Below are positions 34,036-42,832 of a stretch of 64,000 bases of DNA, in pieces. Every line of letters starts with the position of its first letter. Within the stretch, counting starts at the first letter, position 1. The notes beneath the pieces are model-generated. The model was not told where the DNA came from and did not search any database. It worked only from the letters and a program-made list of their open reading frames with translations. A program made the translations under genes and the position numbers. This stretch comes from Flavisolibacter tropicus (GTDB lineage: Bacteria; Bacteroidota; Bacteroidia; Chitinophagales; Chitinophagaceae). The stretch covers positions 3,096,001 through 3,160,000 of the forward strand of contig NZ_CP011390.1 in the NCBI RefSeq assembly GCF_001644645.1, written 5' to 3'.

Positions 34036-34147
34036 AAGGTTTATTTAAAGTCTACTATTTAAGGTTCAAAGTGACGAGACAATGACCTTAGATGTTAAAC
34101 TTTCAACCTTAAACACTAAACATCAACCCTCCGCCTTTGTACAAGCA

Positions 34148-35173
34148 ATGGCAGATATACGTGCATTATTGAACCAACGCATCTTAGTGATCGATGGTGC
34201 TATGGGTACCATGATCCAGCGTCACAAGCTCACGGAAGAAGATTACCGGGGTGAGCGTTTTAAAGACTGGCCTTCTGATCTCAAAGGCAACAATGACCTC
34301 TTGTGTCTAACACAGCCCGACATCATCAAAGGCATACACAAAGAATACCTGGAAGCAGGTGCTGATATTATTGAAACCAATACTTTCAATGCCCAACGGG
34401 TATCCATGGCCGATTATGGTATGGAGGCGCTCTCCTATGAGATCAATGTAGCGGCGGCAAAGATTGCCAAACAAGCCATTAAAGAATACCAGGAGGAAAA
34501 CCCCAATTCACAAGTTCCGAATTCCAAATTCGTGGCAGGTGCTATTGGCCCCATGAATAAGACGCTTTCGCTGTCGCCTGATGTAAATAATCCTGGTTTC
34601 CGTGCCCTGACATTTGATGAAGCTGTTGACGCCTATTACGAGCAGGTTAAAGGGCTGGTAGATGGTGGCATCGATTTAATCTTGATAGAAACCATCTTTG
34701 ATACACTGAATGCCAAGGCCGCCATATTTGCTGTCAAGAAATATTTCCGCGATGTACAGCAGCCAGAGCTTCCGATCATGATCAGCGGTACTATTACTGA
34801 TGCATCTGGTCGTACGTTAAGTGGCCAAACGCTGGAAGCCTTTTATACTTCCATCATGCATGCCCGCCCTTTAAGTGTAGGATTGAATTGTGCCTTGGGG
34901 GCTACGCAAATGCGCCCGCATATAGAAGAACTAAGCACCATAGCGGCTTGTTATACATCGGCATACCCTAACGCCGGCTTACCAAATGCTATGGGTGAAT
35001 ACGATGAACATCCATCTGATACGGCGCACTTCATTGAGGAATGGGCAAAAGAAGGTTTTGTAAATATTGTAGGCGGTTGTTGTGGCACTACACCTGACCA
35101 TATCCGTCATATTGCGGAACATGTAAAGACCATCAAGCCAAGACCTTTACCAACATTGGAAGCGGCCCTTTAG
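34148..35173 (+). CDS. metH: Methionine synthase, homocysteine-binding part
   Basis: About 341 residues forming the homocysteine S-methyltransferase barrel of cobalamin-dependent methionine synthase. Landmarks: [18 protein letters not shown] near the start, [17 protein letters not shown], a zinc-ligand cysteine in GLNCALGAT, and the paired cysteines in [15 protein letters not shown] near the end. It works with the separately encoded folate/B12/activation half at 35668. A two-gene MetH is usual in this phylum. An in-frame ATG at 34082 would add 22 non-conserved residues; the ATG at 34148 fits family N-termini better. A GxxExxY gene separates it from its partner. Confidence 0.9.
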   Translation: MADIRALLNQRILVIDGAMGTMIQRHKLTEEDYRGERFKDWPSDLKGNNDLLCLTQPDIIKGIHKEYLEAGADIIETNTFNAQRVSMADYGMEALSYEINVAAAKIAKQAIKEYQEENPNSQVPNSKFVAGAIGPMNKTLSLSPDVNNPGFRALTFDEAVDAYYEQVKGLVDGGIDLILIETIFDTLNAKAAIFAVKKYFRDVQQPELPIMISGTITDASGRTLSGQTLEAFYTSIMHARPLSVGLNCALGATQMRPHIEELSTIAACYTSAYPNAGLPNAMGEYDEHPSDTAHFIEEWAKEGFVNIVGGCCGTTPDHIRHIAEHVKTIKPRPLPTLEAAL

Positions 35174-35183
35174 GCCTAATTTG

Positions 35184-35652
35184 GAACCACAGAGACACTA
35201 TGGCACTGAGCAACACAGAGAATATTTATTTACCCTTAAGCGAAAGAGAACAATTATTAGCTGCTGAAATTGTTGACATAGCAGTGGATATACACAAAGC
35301 TCTTGGACCCGGCTTATTGGAAAGTATATATGAAGAGTGCTTTTGCTATGAGTTGGAAAAGAGAAAGATTCCTTTCTCTAGGCAACAAAGTGTTGATATA
35401 TTCTACGATAATCTGGTTATCCAAAAAGGGCTTCGTATTGACATTCTTGTAGATGATCTGGTAGTTATTGAATTAAAAGCACAAGAAACAATACACCCCA
35501 TTTGGTCAGCGCAATTATTAAGCTACTTAAAACTAACAAATAAACGACTGGGTTATATTTTGAACTTCCATGTACCATTAATGAAGAATGGTATTAAAAG
35601 AATCATTTTATAATCCTCCGTGCCACTCCGTGCCCCCGTGCCTCCGTGGTTC
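35184..35652. repeat. Inverted-repeat unit carrying the GxxExxY gene
   Basis: A 23-base word GAACCACAGAGACACTATGG... at 35184-35206 is matched in inverted form at 35630-35652 (ending CCGTGGTTC), with about five mismatches. Both belong to the CACAGAGGCACGGAG family found elsewhere (33180-33240, 39670-39720, 62975-63040). The gene between them starts inside the left copy. The unit sits exactly between the two metH genes. Confidence 0.7.
35200..35613 (+). CDS. GxxExxY family protein
   Basis: 137-residue protein of the GxxExxY family: the naming motif is G-LLE-SIY in LGPGLLESIYEECFCYEL near residue 37. It is followed by GLRIDILVDDLVVIELKAQETI, a D...ELK arrangement resembling a PD-(D/E)XK nuclease core, and by AQLLSYLKLTNKRLGYILNFHV. 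The biochemical role of the family is not established; a nuclease-like fold is inferred. The first ten codons lie in a dispersed repeat word and an inverted copy of that word follows the stop. It interrupts the metH gene pair, so recent insertion as a unit is likely. Confidence 0.9.
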   Translation: MALSNTENIYLPLSEREQLLAAEIVDIAVDIHKALGPGLLESIYEECFCYELEKRKIPFSRQQSVDIFYDNLVIQKGLRIDILVDDLVVIELKAQETIHPIWSAQLLSYLKLTNKRLGYILNFHVPLMKNGIKRIIL

Positions 35653-35667
35653 AAAAGAAGAAAAACT

Positions 35668-38403
35668 ATGAGCGAAGCGAATACAATCAAACCATATTTA
35701 AGACTGTCCGGATTGGAGCCACTGGTGGTGCGCCCGGAAAGCAATTTTGTAAACGTAGGTGAACGAACCAATGTAACAGGTTCTAAGAAGTTTGCCCGCC
35801 TGATCCGTGAAAACAAATATGAAGAAGCACTAAGTGTGGCCCGCCAACAAGCGGAAAACGGCGCACAGGTGCTGGACGTGAACATGGACGACGCCTTATT
35901 GGATGGCGTAAAAGCTATGACCACTTTCCTGAACCTGCTGCAAGCTGAACCCGACATCGCCAAGATTCCCATCATGATCGACAGCTCTAAGTTTGAGATC
36001 ATTGAGGCCGGCTTGAAGTGCGTGCAAGGAAAATGTATTGTTAACTCTATTTCTCTGAAAGAAGGCGAAGCCAAGTTTATTGAACAAGCCATCATCTGTC
36101 AGAGCTATGGTGCTTCTGTAATTGTAATGGCCTTTGACGAAAGCGGTCAGGCAGACACCCTAGAGAAGAAAGTTAATATCAGTGAGAGAGCTTACAAGAT
36201 CTTAACCGAACAAGTAGGCTTCGACCCACAAGACATCATCTTTGACCCCAACATCTTTGCAGTAGCCACTGGTATTGAAGAACACAACAACTACGCCGTA
36301 GACTTTATTGAAGCTACGCGCATCATTAAACAAAAAATGCCGCTAACAAAAGTTAGTGGTGGTGTAAGTAACGTATCCTTCTCCTTCCGTGGTAATGATC
36401 ATGTGCGTGAAGCTATTCACTCTGTATTCTTACTGCATGCTATCCATGCCGGCATGGACATGGGTATTGTAAATGCAGGGCAACTGGTAGTGTATGATCA
36501 GATAGAGCCTGAGTTAAGAGAGCTGTGTGAAGATGTGATATTGAACAGAAGAGCCGATGCTACAGAGCGCTTAGTAACCTTTGCTGAAACGGTTAAATCC
36601 AAAGGCAAGGAAGAAGAAAAGAAAGATGAAACATGGCGTCATACTTCAGTAGAAGAACGCCTGAAGCATGCGCTGGTTAATGGTATTACTGAACATATAG
36701 AACAGGATACTGAAGAAGCGCGCCTGAAATACCCTAAACCACTAGACGTAATTGAAGGCCCATTAATGGCCGGCATGGATGTGGTAGGTGACCTGTTTGG
36801 TAGCGGCAAGATGTTCCTGCCACAAGTAGTAAAAAGCGCCCGTGTGATGAAGAAGTCGGTGGCGGTATTAACACCTTATATTGAAGCCGAGAAAGAAGAG
36901 CGCCGCGCGGCACACTTAGCAGCTGGCACCACGAATGAAGAATCTGCCAGCGCTCCTAAAGTGTTACTGGCAACGGTGAAAGGTGATGTTCACGATATTG
37001 GAAAGAATATAGTAGGTGTGGTATTGGGCTGTAACGGCTACGACATTATTGACCTGGGTGTAATGGTTGCCGCTGACAAAATATTAGAGACTGCACAGAA
37101 AGAAAATGTAGATGTTATTGGACTGAGTGGTCTGATCACGCCTTCACTGGACGAGATGGTGCATGTGGCACGTGAAATGAAGCGTCGTAACATGAAGCAG
37201 CCCCTGCTGATTGGAGGAGCCACTACCTCACGTACACATACAGCCGTAAAGATTGCTCCGGAATATGACAATGGCGTTTTGCACGTACTGGATGCTTCCC
37301 GTAGTGTAACAGTAGTGAGCAACTTGCTCAACAAGGAGCAAAGTGAAAGCTTTATCCAGCAGACCCAACAAGAATACATTGATGTACGTAACCAGTTCCT
37401 AAGTAAGCAACGCACCAAGGCCATGATCCCCTATGAGGAAGCTGTGGTGACGAAAGAATACTTTGACTGGAAGAATTATACACCTACCAAACCAGCAACA
37501 GAAGGTGTTAAGGTGTTCAAAAACTTTGACCTTGCTACTATTGCTAAATACATTGACTGGGGTCCTTTCTTTATTGGCTGGGAAATGCCTGGGCGTTTTC
37601 CAGAAGTACTGAGTGACAAGATCTTTGGTACAGAAGCAACCCGCTTGTACAATGATGCCCAGAAGATGGTAGAAAAGATTGTAGCCGAGAAGTGGTTTAC
37701 GGCAAACGGAGTTATTGGGTTGTGGCCAGCAGTCAGCAACAACAGAGACACCGTTACCCTTCAAACAGAGCAGGGTGAAGTGAAGTTGGAGATGTTGCGT
37801 CAGCAGCTGAAAAAAGCAGCCGGCCAACCGAACTTCTCGTTAGCAGACTTCATTAAACCTTCACCAGAAAGTACACCTTTGGGTAGCACAGAAGACACTG
37901 ACTATATGGGCGCTTTTGCTGTAACCATTGATGGTGCCCGTGGTCATATTGATCGCTTTGCCAGTGAGCATGATGAGTACAATAAGATCTTAGTTCAGAT
38001 CCTGGCCGATCGCTTTGTTGAAGCCTTTGCTGAATGTTTGCATCAACAGACACGTAAAGAGCATTGGGGTTATGAGAAAGGTGAAACATTAAGCAATGAG
38101 CAACTGATACGCGAAGAGTATAAAGGCATTCGTCCGGCACCAGGCTATCCTGCTTGCCCAGACCACACTGAGAAGCTGAAACTATTCTCCTTACTGAATG
38201 CTACAGAGAACATTGGCATTGAACTAACAGAAAGCCTGGCCATGAACCCTCCGGCATCGGTTTGCGGTTGGTACATAGCGCATCCACAAAGCCATTACTT
38301 TGGTTTAGGAAAAATACAGCGCGACCAATTAGAAGACTATGCTCAACGCAAAGGAATGAGTATAGAAGATGCAGAACGCTGGCTACGACCAGTATTAGAA
38401 TAA
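35668..38403 (+). CDS. metH: Methionine synthase, folate/B12/activation part
   Basis: 911 residues. The order is a pterin-binding domain ([18 protein letters not shown] near residue 30), a cobalamin-binding module with [25 protein letters not shown] near residue 435 (the D-x-H-x-x-G histidine ligates cobalt) plus SGLIT and [13 protein letters not shown], and the AdoMet activation domain with [15 protein letters not shown] near residue 825. It transfers methyl from methyl-tetrahydrofolate via B12 to homocysteine bound by the 34148 product. The ATG at 35668 is chosen because an upstream in-frame ATG at 35620 translates the dispersed repeat. A terminator follows at once; no metF is adjacent. Confidence 0.95.
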   Translation: MSEANTIKPYLRLSGLEPLVVRPESNFVNVGERTNVTGSKKFARLIRENKYEEALSVARQQAENGAQVLDVNMDDALLDGVKAMTTFLNLLQAEPDIAKIPIMIDSSKFEIIEAGLKCVQGKCIVNSISLKEGEAKFIEQAIICQSYGASVIVMAFDESGQADTLEKKVNISERAYKILTEQVGFDPQDIIFDPNIFAVATGIEEHNNYAVDFIEATRIIKQKMPLTKVSGGVSNVSFSFRGNDHVREAIHSVFLLHAIHAGMDMGIVNAGQLVVYDQIEPELRELCEDVILNRRADATERLVTFAETVKSKGKEEEKKDETWRHTSVEERLKHALVNGITEHIEQDTEEARLKYPKPLDVIEGPLMAGMDVVGDLFGSGKMFLPQVVKSARVMKKSVAVLTPYIEAEKEERRAAHLAAGTTNEESASAPKVLLATVKGDVHDIGKNIVGVVLGCNGYDIIDLGVMVAADKILETAQKENVDVIGLSGLITPSLDEMVHVAREMKRRNMKQPLLIGGATTSRTHTAVKIAPEYDNGVLHVLDASRSVTVVSNLLNKEQSESFIQQTQQEYIDVRNQFLSKQRTKAMIPYEEAVVTKEYFDWKNYTPTKPATEGVKVFKNFDLATIAKYIDWGPFFIGWEMPGRFPEVLSDKIFGTEATRLYNDAQKMVEKIVAEKWFTANGVIGLWPAVSNNRDTVTLQTEQGEVKLEMLRQQLKKAAGQPNFSLADFIKPSPESTPLGSTEDTDYMGAFAVTIDGARGHIDRFASEHDEYNKILVQILADRFVEAFAECLHQQTRKEHWGYEKGETLSNEQLIREEYKGIRPAPGYPACPDHTEKLKLFSLLNATENIGIELTESLAMNPPASVCGWYIAHPQSHYFGLGKIQRDQLEDYAQRKGMSIEDAERWLRPVLE

Positions 38404-38408
38404 ATAAT

Positions 38409-38438
38409 AAAAAGCCCCTGTGATTACAGGGGCTTTTT
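38409..38438. terminator. Rho-independent terminator
   Basis: AAAAAGCCCCTGT, loop GATT, ACAGGGGCTTTTT. Both flanks are suitable for termination on either strand, between metH and the convergent 38478 gene. Confidence 0.92.
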
Positions 38439-38477
38439 ATTATTTATTCATTTTAACTTATGGCTGCTTCATTCCAC

Positions 38478-38927
38478 TTATTCGCCTATCGATTGTTTTA
38501 TCGCTGCATACTTACGCGCATCTTTATTAGCCTTCACTAGCGCTATAACAGCCAGCGCTTTTAATAAGATGCCTTTAAAGGCACTTTCAGGATCTAGGTA
38601 TATAGCAAAACCAACGATTAACACATATAAAGCAAGCGCTATAGTAAAAGCCGTTACAGGATTCTTTTTGCTATAGAGTGCTAATCCCAGGAAAAGCAAA
38701 CCAACACCAACATCAATACCACATGCAATCATTCCTACTGTAGCTTCATCGATTGAATTGTATTCTATAATACCCATCACAGCCTGGAAGGCTGCAATCA
38801 CGTACAGCCAAATGCGTGCATTATTCATGCTCTTCTCGTAAGGCGCTGTATCAATAATATCAGCAAAAAGGTCTTGCTGTGGCATTTGTTCTTCCTGGGC
38901 TAATTGTTGCTCTTGTGTTGTTTCCAT
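38478..38927 (-). CDS. Multi-pass membrane protein of unknown function
   Basis: 149 residues. A glutamine-rich soluble N-terminus (about 1-35) precedes about four hydrophobic segments (WLYVIAAFQAVMGII, MIACGIDVGVGLLFLGLALY, VTAFTIALALYVLIVGFAIYL, ILLKALAVIALVK). The C-terminus is charged (KANKDARKYAAIKQSIGE). No family is recognised with certainty; the layout resembles small integral membrane proteins of Bacteroidota with unknown role. It is possibly the second gene after the HAD hydrolase at 38982 on the same strand, 54 bases apart. Confidence 0.75.
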   Translation of the reverse strand: METTQEQQLAQEEQMPQQDLFADIIDTAPYEKSMNNARIWLYVIAAFQAVMGIIEYNSIDEATVGMIACGIDVGVGLLFLGLALYSKKNPVTAFTIALALYVLIVGFAIYLDPESAFKGILLKALAVIALVKANKDARKYAAIKQSIGE

Positions 38928-38981
38928 ATTCAGTAGTTGGTTTTAGCGCCCAATATAATTCACCATTTTTAATAAAACAAT

Positions 38982-39596
38982 CTATAGCAGGTTCAACTCT
39001 TGCAAGCGGGAACGCAACTGCTCGGGCGACTCAAAGCGAATGCTTTTAACTCCCATTGCTTCAGCAGCTTTTATATTTCGCAGGTTATCATCAATAAACA
39101 CAACATCGGAAGGCTGAAGGCCATAGCGATCCAGTAACAGCTTATAGAATTCAGGCTGCGGCTTACGCATACGCTCTTCACCACTTACTACACGACCGTC
39201 GAACCAATGCATAAAATCATATAGGCGTAATGCTGTAGGGAACAACTCGTGGCTCCAATTGGTCAGCGCATAGTGTTTTAAATGATCTTTTTCTTTTAGC
39301 TGCTTAAAGATTTCAACAGTACCATTTATTGGACCACCAAGCATTTCTTCCCAGCGACCATAATACGCTTCTATATATTCTTTCCACTCCGGATGTTTAG
39401 CTACTAATTCTTCTGTGGCTTTCTGGATAGGATAACCAGCATCCTGGTTTTCATTCCAATCCATGGTACAGATGTTTTCAAAGAAATATTGACGTTTGAT
39501 CTTGTCTTCAATAAGTTGTTCAAATAAATGATTGGGATTCCAATCCACAAATACATTTCCCAAATCCCAGATAATTGCCTTGATAGGTTGATTCAT
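38982..39596 (-). CDS. HAD-family hydrolase
   Basis: 204 residues of the HAD superfamily, subfamily IA. Motif I is IIWDLGNVFVDWNP near residue 10 (first aspartate the nucleophile, though D-x-G rather than D-x-D at the second position). Motif II is YALTNWSHE near 115, and motif IV is DVVFIDDNLRNIKAAEAMGVKSIRF near 160-185. This D-L-G-N-V type matches YihX/epoxide-hydrolase-N-like phosphatases acting on sugar phosphates. The D-x-G change at motif I is usual in this subgroup. A promoter element (TATCTTTG, minus strand 39620-39627) lies upstream. Confidence 0.88.
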   Translation of the reverse strand: MNQPIKAIIWDLGNVFVDWNPNHLFEQLIEDKIKRQYFFENICTMDWNENQDAGYPIQKATEELVAKHPEWKEYIEAYYGRWEEMLGGPINGTVEIFKQLKEKDHLKHYALTNWSHELFPTALRLYDFMHWFDGRVVSGEERMRKPQPEFYKLLLDRYGLQPSDVVFIDDNLRNIKAAEAMGVKSIRFESPEQLRSRLQELNLL

Positions 39597-39619
39597 TGTA
39601 TACGCTTAAATAAAGGTGG

Positions 39620-39627
39620 CAAAGATA
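39620..39627 (-). promoter_or_regulatory. -7 promoter element for the HAD gene
   Basis: On the minus strand TATCTTTG, an exact TAnnTTTG match, ends 23 bases before the ATG at 39596. Confidence 0.55.
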
Positions 39628-39654
39628 AGGACACCATAGCTCACCCCACCCCTA

Positions 39655-39720
39655 AAGGCATGGACAGCACTACTGGAAACCACAGAAACACAGAGCACAC
39701 TGAGCTGCACAGAGAGAACA
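39655..39720. repeat. CACAGAG-type dispersed repeat
   Basis: GAAACCACAGAAACACAGAG followed by CACACTGAGCTGCACAGAG. It is the same family as the words around the GxxExxY gene, but with no gene inside. Confidence 0.6.
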
Positions 39721-39747
39721 AAAGATGGAATAGAAAGAAGTAAAATA

Positions 39748-39776
39748 ACAAAAGCACACCAAAGGAGTGCTTTTGT
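39748..39776. terminator. Hairpin, probable terminator
   Basis: ACAAAAGCAC (39748-39757) pairs with GTGCTTTTGT (39767-39776). The GCAC...GGAGTGCTTTT core resembles the AAGCACTCC terminator class of this window. Confidence 0.65.
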
Positions 39777-39834
39777 TCTATAAAGTAAGATTGCGTTTTA
39801 GGAAACCTTTTCACGTTTGACTTTTCACGTTTCA

Positions 39835-39905
39835 CGATCACTGGCCCTCCCCTTTAGGGGCCGGGGGCATGCGCTGCCCTTTTCACGTCTCACGTTTCAT
39901 GATAC
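39835..39905. repeat. Dispersed repeats (CCCCTTTAGGGG and TTTCACGTTTCACG words)
   Basis: TTTTCACGTTTCACG words flank a CCCCTTTAGGGGCCGGGGG module followed by GCATGCGCTGCCC. The module recurs at about 12050, 54995 and 61830. Confidence 0.6.
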
Positions 39906-39925
39906 TCACCATCCTATCTATTGCG

Positions 39926-40660
39926 CTAATTTTTTTCAAAGAACCACCATCTGCGTGGTTGGCGGGGCTTTACTACATAATTGGTTTGAATGTACTTACG
40001 AATATGTTCCATAGCTTCCTGCACATCATCGGTTAATAACACCAGGTTCAGGTCTTCAGGAGAAATGGTTTTTTCTTCAGCCATGTGATTAAACACTTTG
40101 ATCAAGGGGTTATAAAACTTTTTGCTAAACAATACAACCGGAAAGCCATGGATCACTTTCGTTTGCACGAGTGTGAGTATTTCAAACAATTCATCCATGG
40201 TACCAAACCCACCAGGCATAATGATAAAGGCGTAAGAATATTTCACCAGCATGGTTTTGCGGGTAAAGAAATATTTAAACGTCATATACTTATGCAAGTA
40301 TTTATTGTGCACTTGTTCAAAGGGTAACTCAATATTGCACCCTACCGACATGCCACCGTTTTCATAAGCGCCTCGGTTAGCAGCCTCCATAATGCCTGGA
40401 CCACCTCCTGTCATAACAGTGAAGCCCAGTTCAGCAATGCGCTTACCAAACTCTTGTGCACACTTGTAATATTCATGATCTTCTTTAAAACGCGCAGAAC
40501 CAAATACAGTTATACAAGGCCCTACAAAATGTAGAGTGCGAAAAGCCCGGATAAATTCCTTAAAAACTCTCCAGGTGAATTGGAGTTCATAGCTTCTGCT
40601 TTTAGGTCCTTCAAGGTATACGTGCTCACTTTTGGGTATAATCGGCTCACTAGTTTTCAT
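39926..40660 (-). CDS. LOG-family nucleotide phosphoribohydrolase
   Basis: 244 residues of the LOG family (TIGR00730-like, once mis-named lysine decarboxylase). The Rossmann nucleotide-binding motif GGGPGIMEAANRGAYENGG is near residue 98, and the catalytic-site motif PGGFGTMDELFEILT near 170. Members cleave nucleoside 5'-monophosphates to base and ribose phosphate. The ATG at 40660 is preferred to one at 40708, which would add 16 non-conserved residues. The C-terminal PRQPRRWWFFEKN is extra. Confidence 0.9.
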   Translation of the reverse strand: MKTSEPIIPKSEHVYLEGPKSRSYELQFTWRVFKEFIRAFRTLHFVGPCITVFGSARFKEDHEYYKCAQEFGKRIAELGFTVMTGGGPGIMEAANRGAYENGGMSVGCNIELPFEQVHNKYLHKYMTFKYFFTRKTMLVKYSYAFIIMPGGFGTMDELFEILTLVQTKVIHGFPVVLFSKKFYNPLIKVFNHMAEEKTISPEDLNLVLLTDDVQEAMEHIRKYIQTNYVVKPRQPRRWWFFEKN

Positions 40661-40740
40661 GCAATCGTTTATGAGCTTAAAATTACCCCAAAAAAGGGGT
40701 AAGTGCATGCTGAAGTAGACAGTTTATATATTCATTAAAG

Positions 40741-40835
40741 CTTCATGCTGCAAGCAGAAGAAAGATGACAAGGATGGTTAAAATGCGTAAAGCGTAAAGC
40801 GTGCGGCGTGTAGCGTAAAACTATTCTTCTGCTCG
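40741..40835. repeat. GCAGC-type repeats
   Basis: GCTTCATGCTGCAAGCAGAAG and AGCGTAAAGCGTGCGGC...GTGTAGCG words in opposite orientation between divergent genes. Confidence 0.55.
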
Positions 40836-40869
40836 CAGCTTTACTTTTTCTTTACTACAAACTATCCTC

Positions 40870-40877
40870 TACATTTG
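40870..40877 (+). promoter_or_regulatory. -7 element 7 bases before exonuclease III
   Basis: TACATTTG matches TAnnTTTG and ends 7 bases before the ATG at 40885. Confidence 0.55.
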
Positions 40878-40884
40878 CTACGTT

Positions 40885-41670
40885 ATGAAAATCATATCCT
40901 ACAACGTAAATGGCTTACGGGCTGCCATGAAAAAAGGATTTTTAGAGTGGCTGAAAACCGACCCGGCTGATATCATCTGTATCCAGGAAAACAAAGCCCA
41001 ACAAGGCGATGTTGACAGTAGCTTATTTCATGAAGCTGGTTATAAAGACTATTGGTTTTGCGCCCAGAAAAAAGGATATAGCGGAGTAACGGTATTTTCT
41101 AAAGTAGAACCCGATTATGTACAATGCGGAACAGGCCACCAGGTGAGCGATGAAGAAGGCCGTGTGATACAATTGGATTTTGGTAATGTGCGATTGATCA
41201 ATGCTTATTTTCCATCTGGCACAACCGGTGATATTCGCCAAACATACAAGTACCAATGGCTGGATGAGTTTTACAACTATGTGCAGGAATTGCGAAAACA
41301 ACATCCCAACATTGTTATTTGTGGTGACTACAATATTGCACATAAGGAAATCGATATTCACTCTCCTAAAACCAATCAGCAAACCAGCGGCTTTTTACCT
41401 GAAGAGCGCGCTTGGATGGATAAATTATATAGTAATGGTTGGGTAGATGTATTCAGAGAAGTTAAACCAGAACCACACCGTTACTCATGGTGGAGTCAGC
41501 GATTCCCTTCTGTACGCGCTCAAAATAAAGGCTGGCGGATTGATTATATATCGGTAAGTGAACCATTACGTAATTGCATTAAAGATTCAGAGATCTACCC
41601 TGATGTAAAACATAGCGACCACTGCCCTGTTTATGCGGAGTTTGACATTAGTCTTTTAAATAAGAATTAA
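40885..41670 (+). CDS. xth: Exodeoxyribonuclease III / AP endonuclease
   Basis: 261 residues. It repairs abasic sites and acts as a 3'-5' exonuclease on duplex DNA. Family landmarks run in order: MKIISYNVNGLRAAMKKGF, IICIQENKAQQ (catalytic E), GYSGVTVFSK, NAYFPSG, VICGDYNIAHKEIDIHSPK (D and N), GWVDVFREVKP, YSWWSQR, WRIDYISVSEPL (D), and HSDHCPVYAEF (catalytic D-H). It is full length. One base separates it from the DUF4286 gene, so they are cotranscribed. A TACATTTG element sits 7 bases before the ATG. Confidence 0.96.
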   Translation: MKIISYNVNGLRAAMKKGFLEWLKTDPADIICIQENKAQQGDVDSSLFHEAGYKDYWFCAQKKGYSGVTVFSKVEPDYVQCGTGHQVSDEEGRVIQLDFGNVRLINAYFPSGTTGDIRQTYKYQWLDEFYNYVQELRKQHPNIVICGDYNIAHKEIDIHSPKTNQQTSGFLPEERAWMDKLYSNGWVDVFREVKPEPHRYSWWSQRFPSVRAQNKGWRIDYISVSEPLRNCIKDSEIYPDVKHSDHCPVYAEFDISLLNKN

Positions 41671-41671
41671 T

Positions 41672-41977
41672 ATGATCATTTATAATGTAACGGTGAAAGT
41701 AGAAGCAGGGATTGCTGATGCCTGGCTGGAGTGGCTGCTCAATGAGCACATACCGGATATTATGGCTACGGAGTGTTTTTCAGACTACAAAGTAGTGCGC
41801 TTGCTGGAAGTAGATGATACGGAAGGACCAACCTATGCTATACAATATCACGCAGATTCTAAAGCGCTTTATAATCATTATATTATTAAGCACGCAGCAG
41901 ATATGCGACAAAAGAGTTTTGATAAATGGGGTGAACGCTTTATTGCATTTCGTAGCGTTATGCAAATTGTGAAATAG
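41672..41977 (+). CDS. DUF4286 family protein
   Basis: 101-residue ferredoxin-like-fold protein. The pattern MIIYNVTVKVEAGIADAWLEWLLNEHIPDIMATECFSDYKVVRLL and the ending AADMRQKSFDKWGERFIAFRSVMQIV are the DUF4286 signature. The function is unknown. It is the second gene of an operon with exonuclease III and is followed by a hairpin at 42070-42106. Confidence 0.88.
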   Translation: MIIYNVTVKVEAGIADAWLEWLLNEHIPDIMATECFSDYKVVRLLEVDDTEGPTYAIQYHADSKALYNHYIIKHAADMRQKSFDKWGERFIAFRSVMQIVK

Positions 41978-42069
41978 ATGTGTAAAACATTTTTTTCATA
42001 GTGTATGCGTGACCGTTTTTATTGTATATTCCGCTAAAAGCCTTACCCAGCCTATATTCCAACTACACA

Positions 42070-42106
42070 AAGCGTGAAACCAGCCACCATGGCCAGTTTC
42101 ACGCTT
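42070..42106 (+). terminator. Hairpin terminator
   Basis: An 11-bp perfect stem AAGCGTGAAAC (42070-42080) with its complement at 42096-42106, followed by a short T run. It ends the exonuclease III operon. Confidence 0.75.
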
Positions 42107-42213
42107 TTACATAAAAACACTTACAACAAAAACCTAACAGTCATTTCGATAAAACCCTTACCCCTTGCGGCTTTCAGCAAAACCATATTTTTTGCGAAAA
42201 CATGAAAATTATT

Positions 42214-42242
42214 TTGCCGGTATTTAAAACCCTCTAAATTTG
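42214..42242 (+). promoter_or_regulatory. Consensus promoter for the HU gene
   Basis: TTG (42214-42216), an 18-base spacer, then TAAATTTG (42235-42242). This is a full match to the Bacteroidota sigma-A consensus. A leader of about 20 AT-rich bases precedes the ATG at 42269. Confidence 0.8.
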
Positions 42243-42268
42243 TTTACGCAAATTTTAAAATTTCAACT

Positions 42269-42538
42269 ATGAACAAAGCTGAATTGATCGCTACTCTTGC
42301 TGACGAAGCAGGTATCACCAAAACTCAAGCTAACACTGCATTAGACGCTTTTGTTGATGCTGTTACAAAAACATTAAAAAAAGGTGACAAAGTTACTTTA
42401 GTAGGTTTCGGAACTTTCTCTGTTTCTAAGCGTGCTGCTCGTAACGGCCGTAACCCTCAAACTGGTGAAGTAATTAAAATTAAAGCTCGCAAAGTTGCCC
42501 GTTTCAAAGCTGGTAAAGAGCTTTCTAGCAAGTTGTAA
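42269..42538 (+). CDS. HU-family nucleoid protein
   Basis: 89 residues, the usual length for HU. It binds DNA as a dimer and bends it. [28 protein letters not shown] gives the dimer helices, [33 protein letters not shown] gives the G-F-G-x-F hinge and the flexible arm with its conserved N-P tip, and the C-terminal [17 protein letters not shown] closes. Codon use is strongly biased, as for a highly expressed gene. It has a consensus promoter and a terminator and is monocistronic. Confidence 0.95.
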   Translation: MNKAELIATLADEAGITKTQANTALDAFVDAVTKTLKKGDKVTLVGFGTFSVSKRAARNGRNPQTGEVIKIKARKVARFKAGKELSSKL

Positions 42539-42562
42539 TCGCTGACTGCAACATCTTATTTT

Positions 42563-42588
42563 AGCCCTGTTTCACGCAGGGCTTTTTA
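42563..42588 (+). terminator. Rho-independent terminator
   Basis: AGCCCTG, loop TTTCACG, CAGGGCTTTTT. It closes the HU gene. Confidence 0.92.
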
Positions 42589-42631
42589 TTTGCTATTTTT
42601 TTCGCAATTTGCAGCCTTAAAATTATAAGTC

Positions 42632-42757
42632 ATGGGTAGAGGTGATAAAAAAACCAAAAAAGGTAAAATCTTCAAAGGATCTTTCGGTAAAGCAAGACCT
42701 GCGAGCGATAAGAAAATTACTGGTACTAAACCTGCTGTTAAGCAAGAAGGTAAATAA
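42632..42757 (+). CDS. Small ribosomal protein bTHX
   Basis: A 41-codon gene. The product begins MGRGDKKTKKGKIFKGSFGK, the signature of bacterial ribosomal protein THX of the 30S subunit, a tiny basic protein lying in 16S rRNA. It is followed by a less conserved lysine-rich tail (ARPASDKKITGTKPAV). Its size, basic composition and position just after HU are typical of the phylum. A CAATTTG element about 20 bases upstream may be its -7 box. Confidence 0.9.
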   Translation: MGRGDKKTKKGKIFKGSFGKARPASDKKITGTKPAVKQEGK

Positions 42758-42765
42758 GTTGACCA

Positions 42766-42821
42766 GTTGAAAAGTTGATAAGTTGACAGGTTTATCCTTG
42801 TCAACTTGTTAACCTTTCAAC
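42766..42821. repeat. Long imperfect hairpin of the GTTGACAAG repeat family
   Basis: 25 bases at 42766-42790 pair with 42797-42821 (four mismatches) around a 6-base loop, between the convergent bTHX and pdxH genes. Similar inverted pairs occur at 14575-14675 and flanking the terminator at 59748-59770. Confidence 0.7.
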
Positions 42822-42832
42822 TTTCTACTTTA

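Noticed and set aside
33840..34081. SAM-I or SAM-II riboswitch upstream of metH
   Set aside because: None of the conserved blocks of either class is visible; only a simple stem is seen.
34148..38403. metH as a gene broken by the GxxExxY insertion
   Set aside because: Both parts begin and end at domain borders with their own starts, and a separately encoded two-part MetH is normal in Bacteroidota. Only the spacing between them is unusual.
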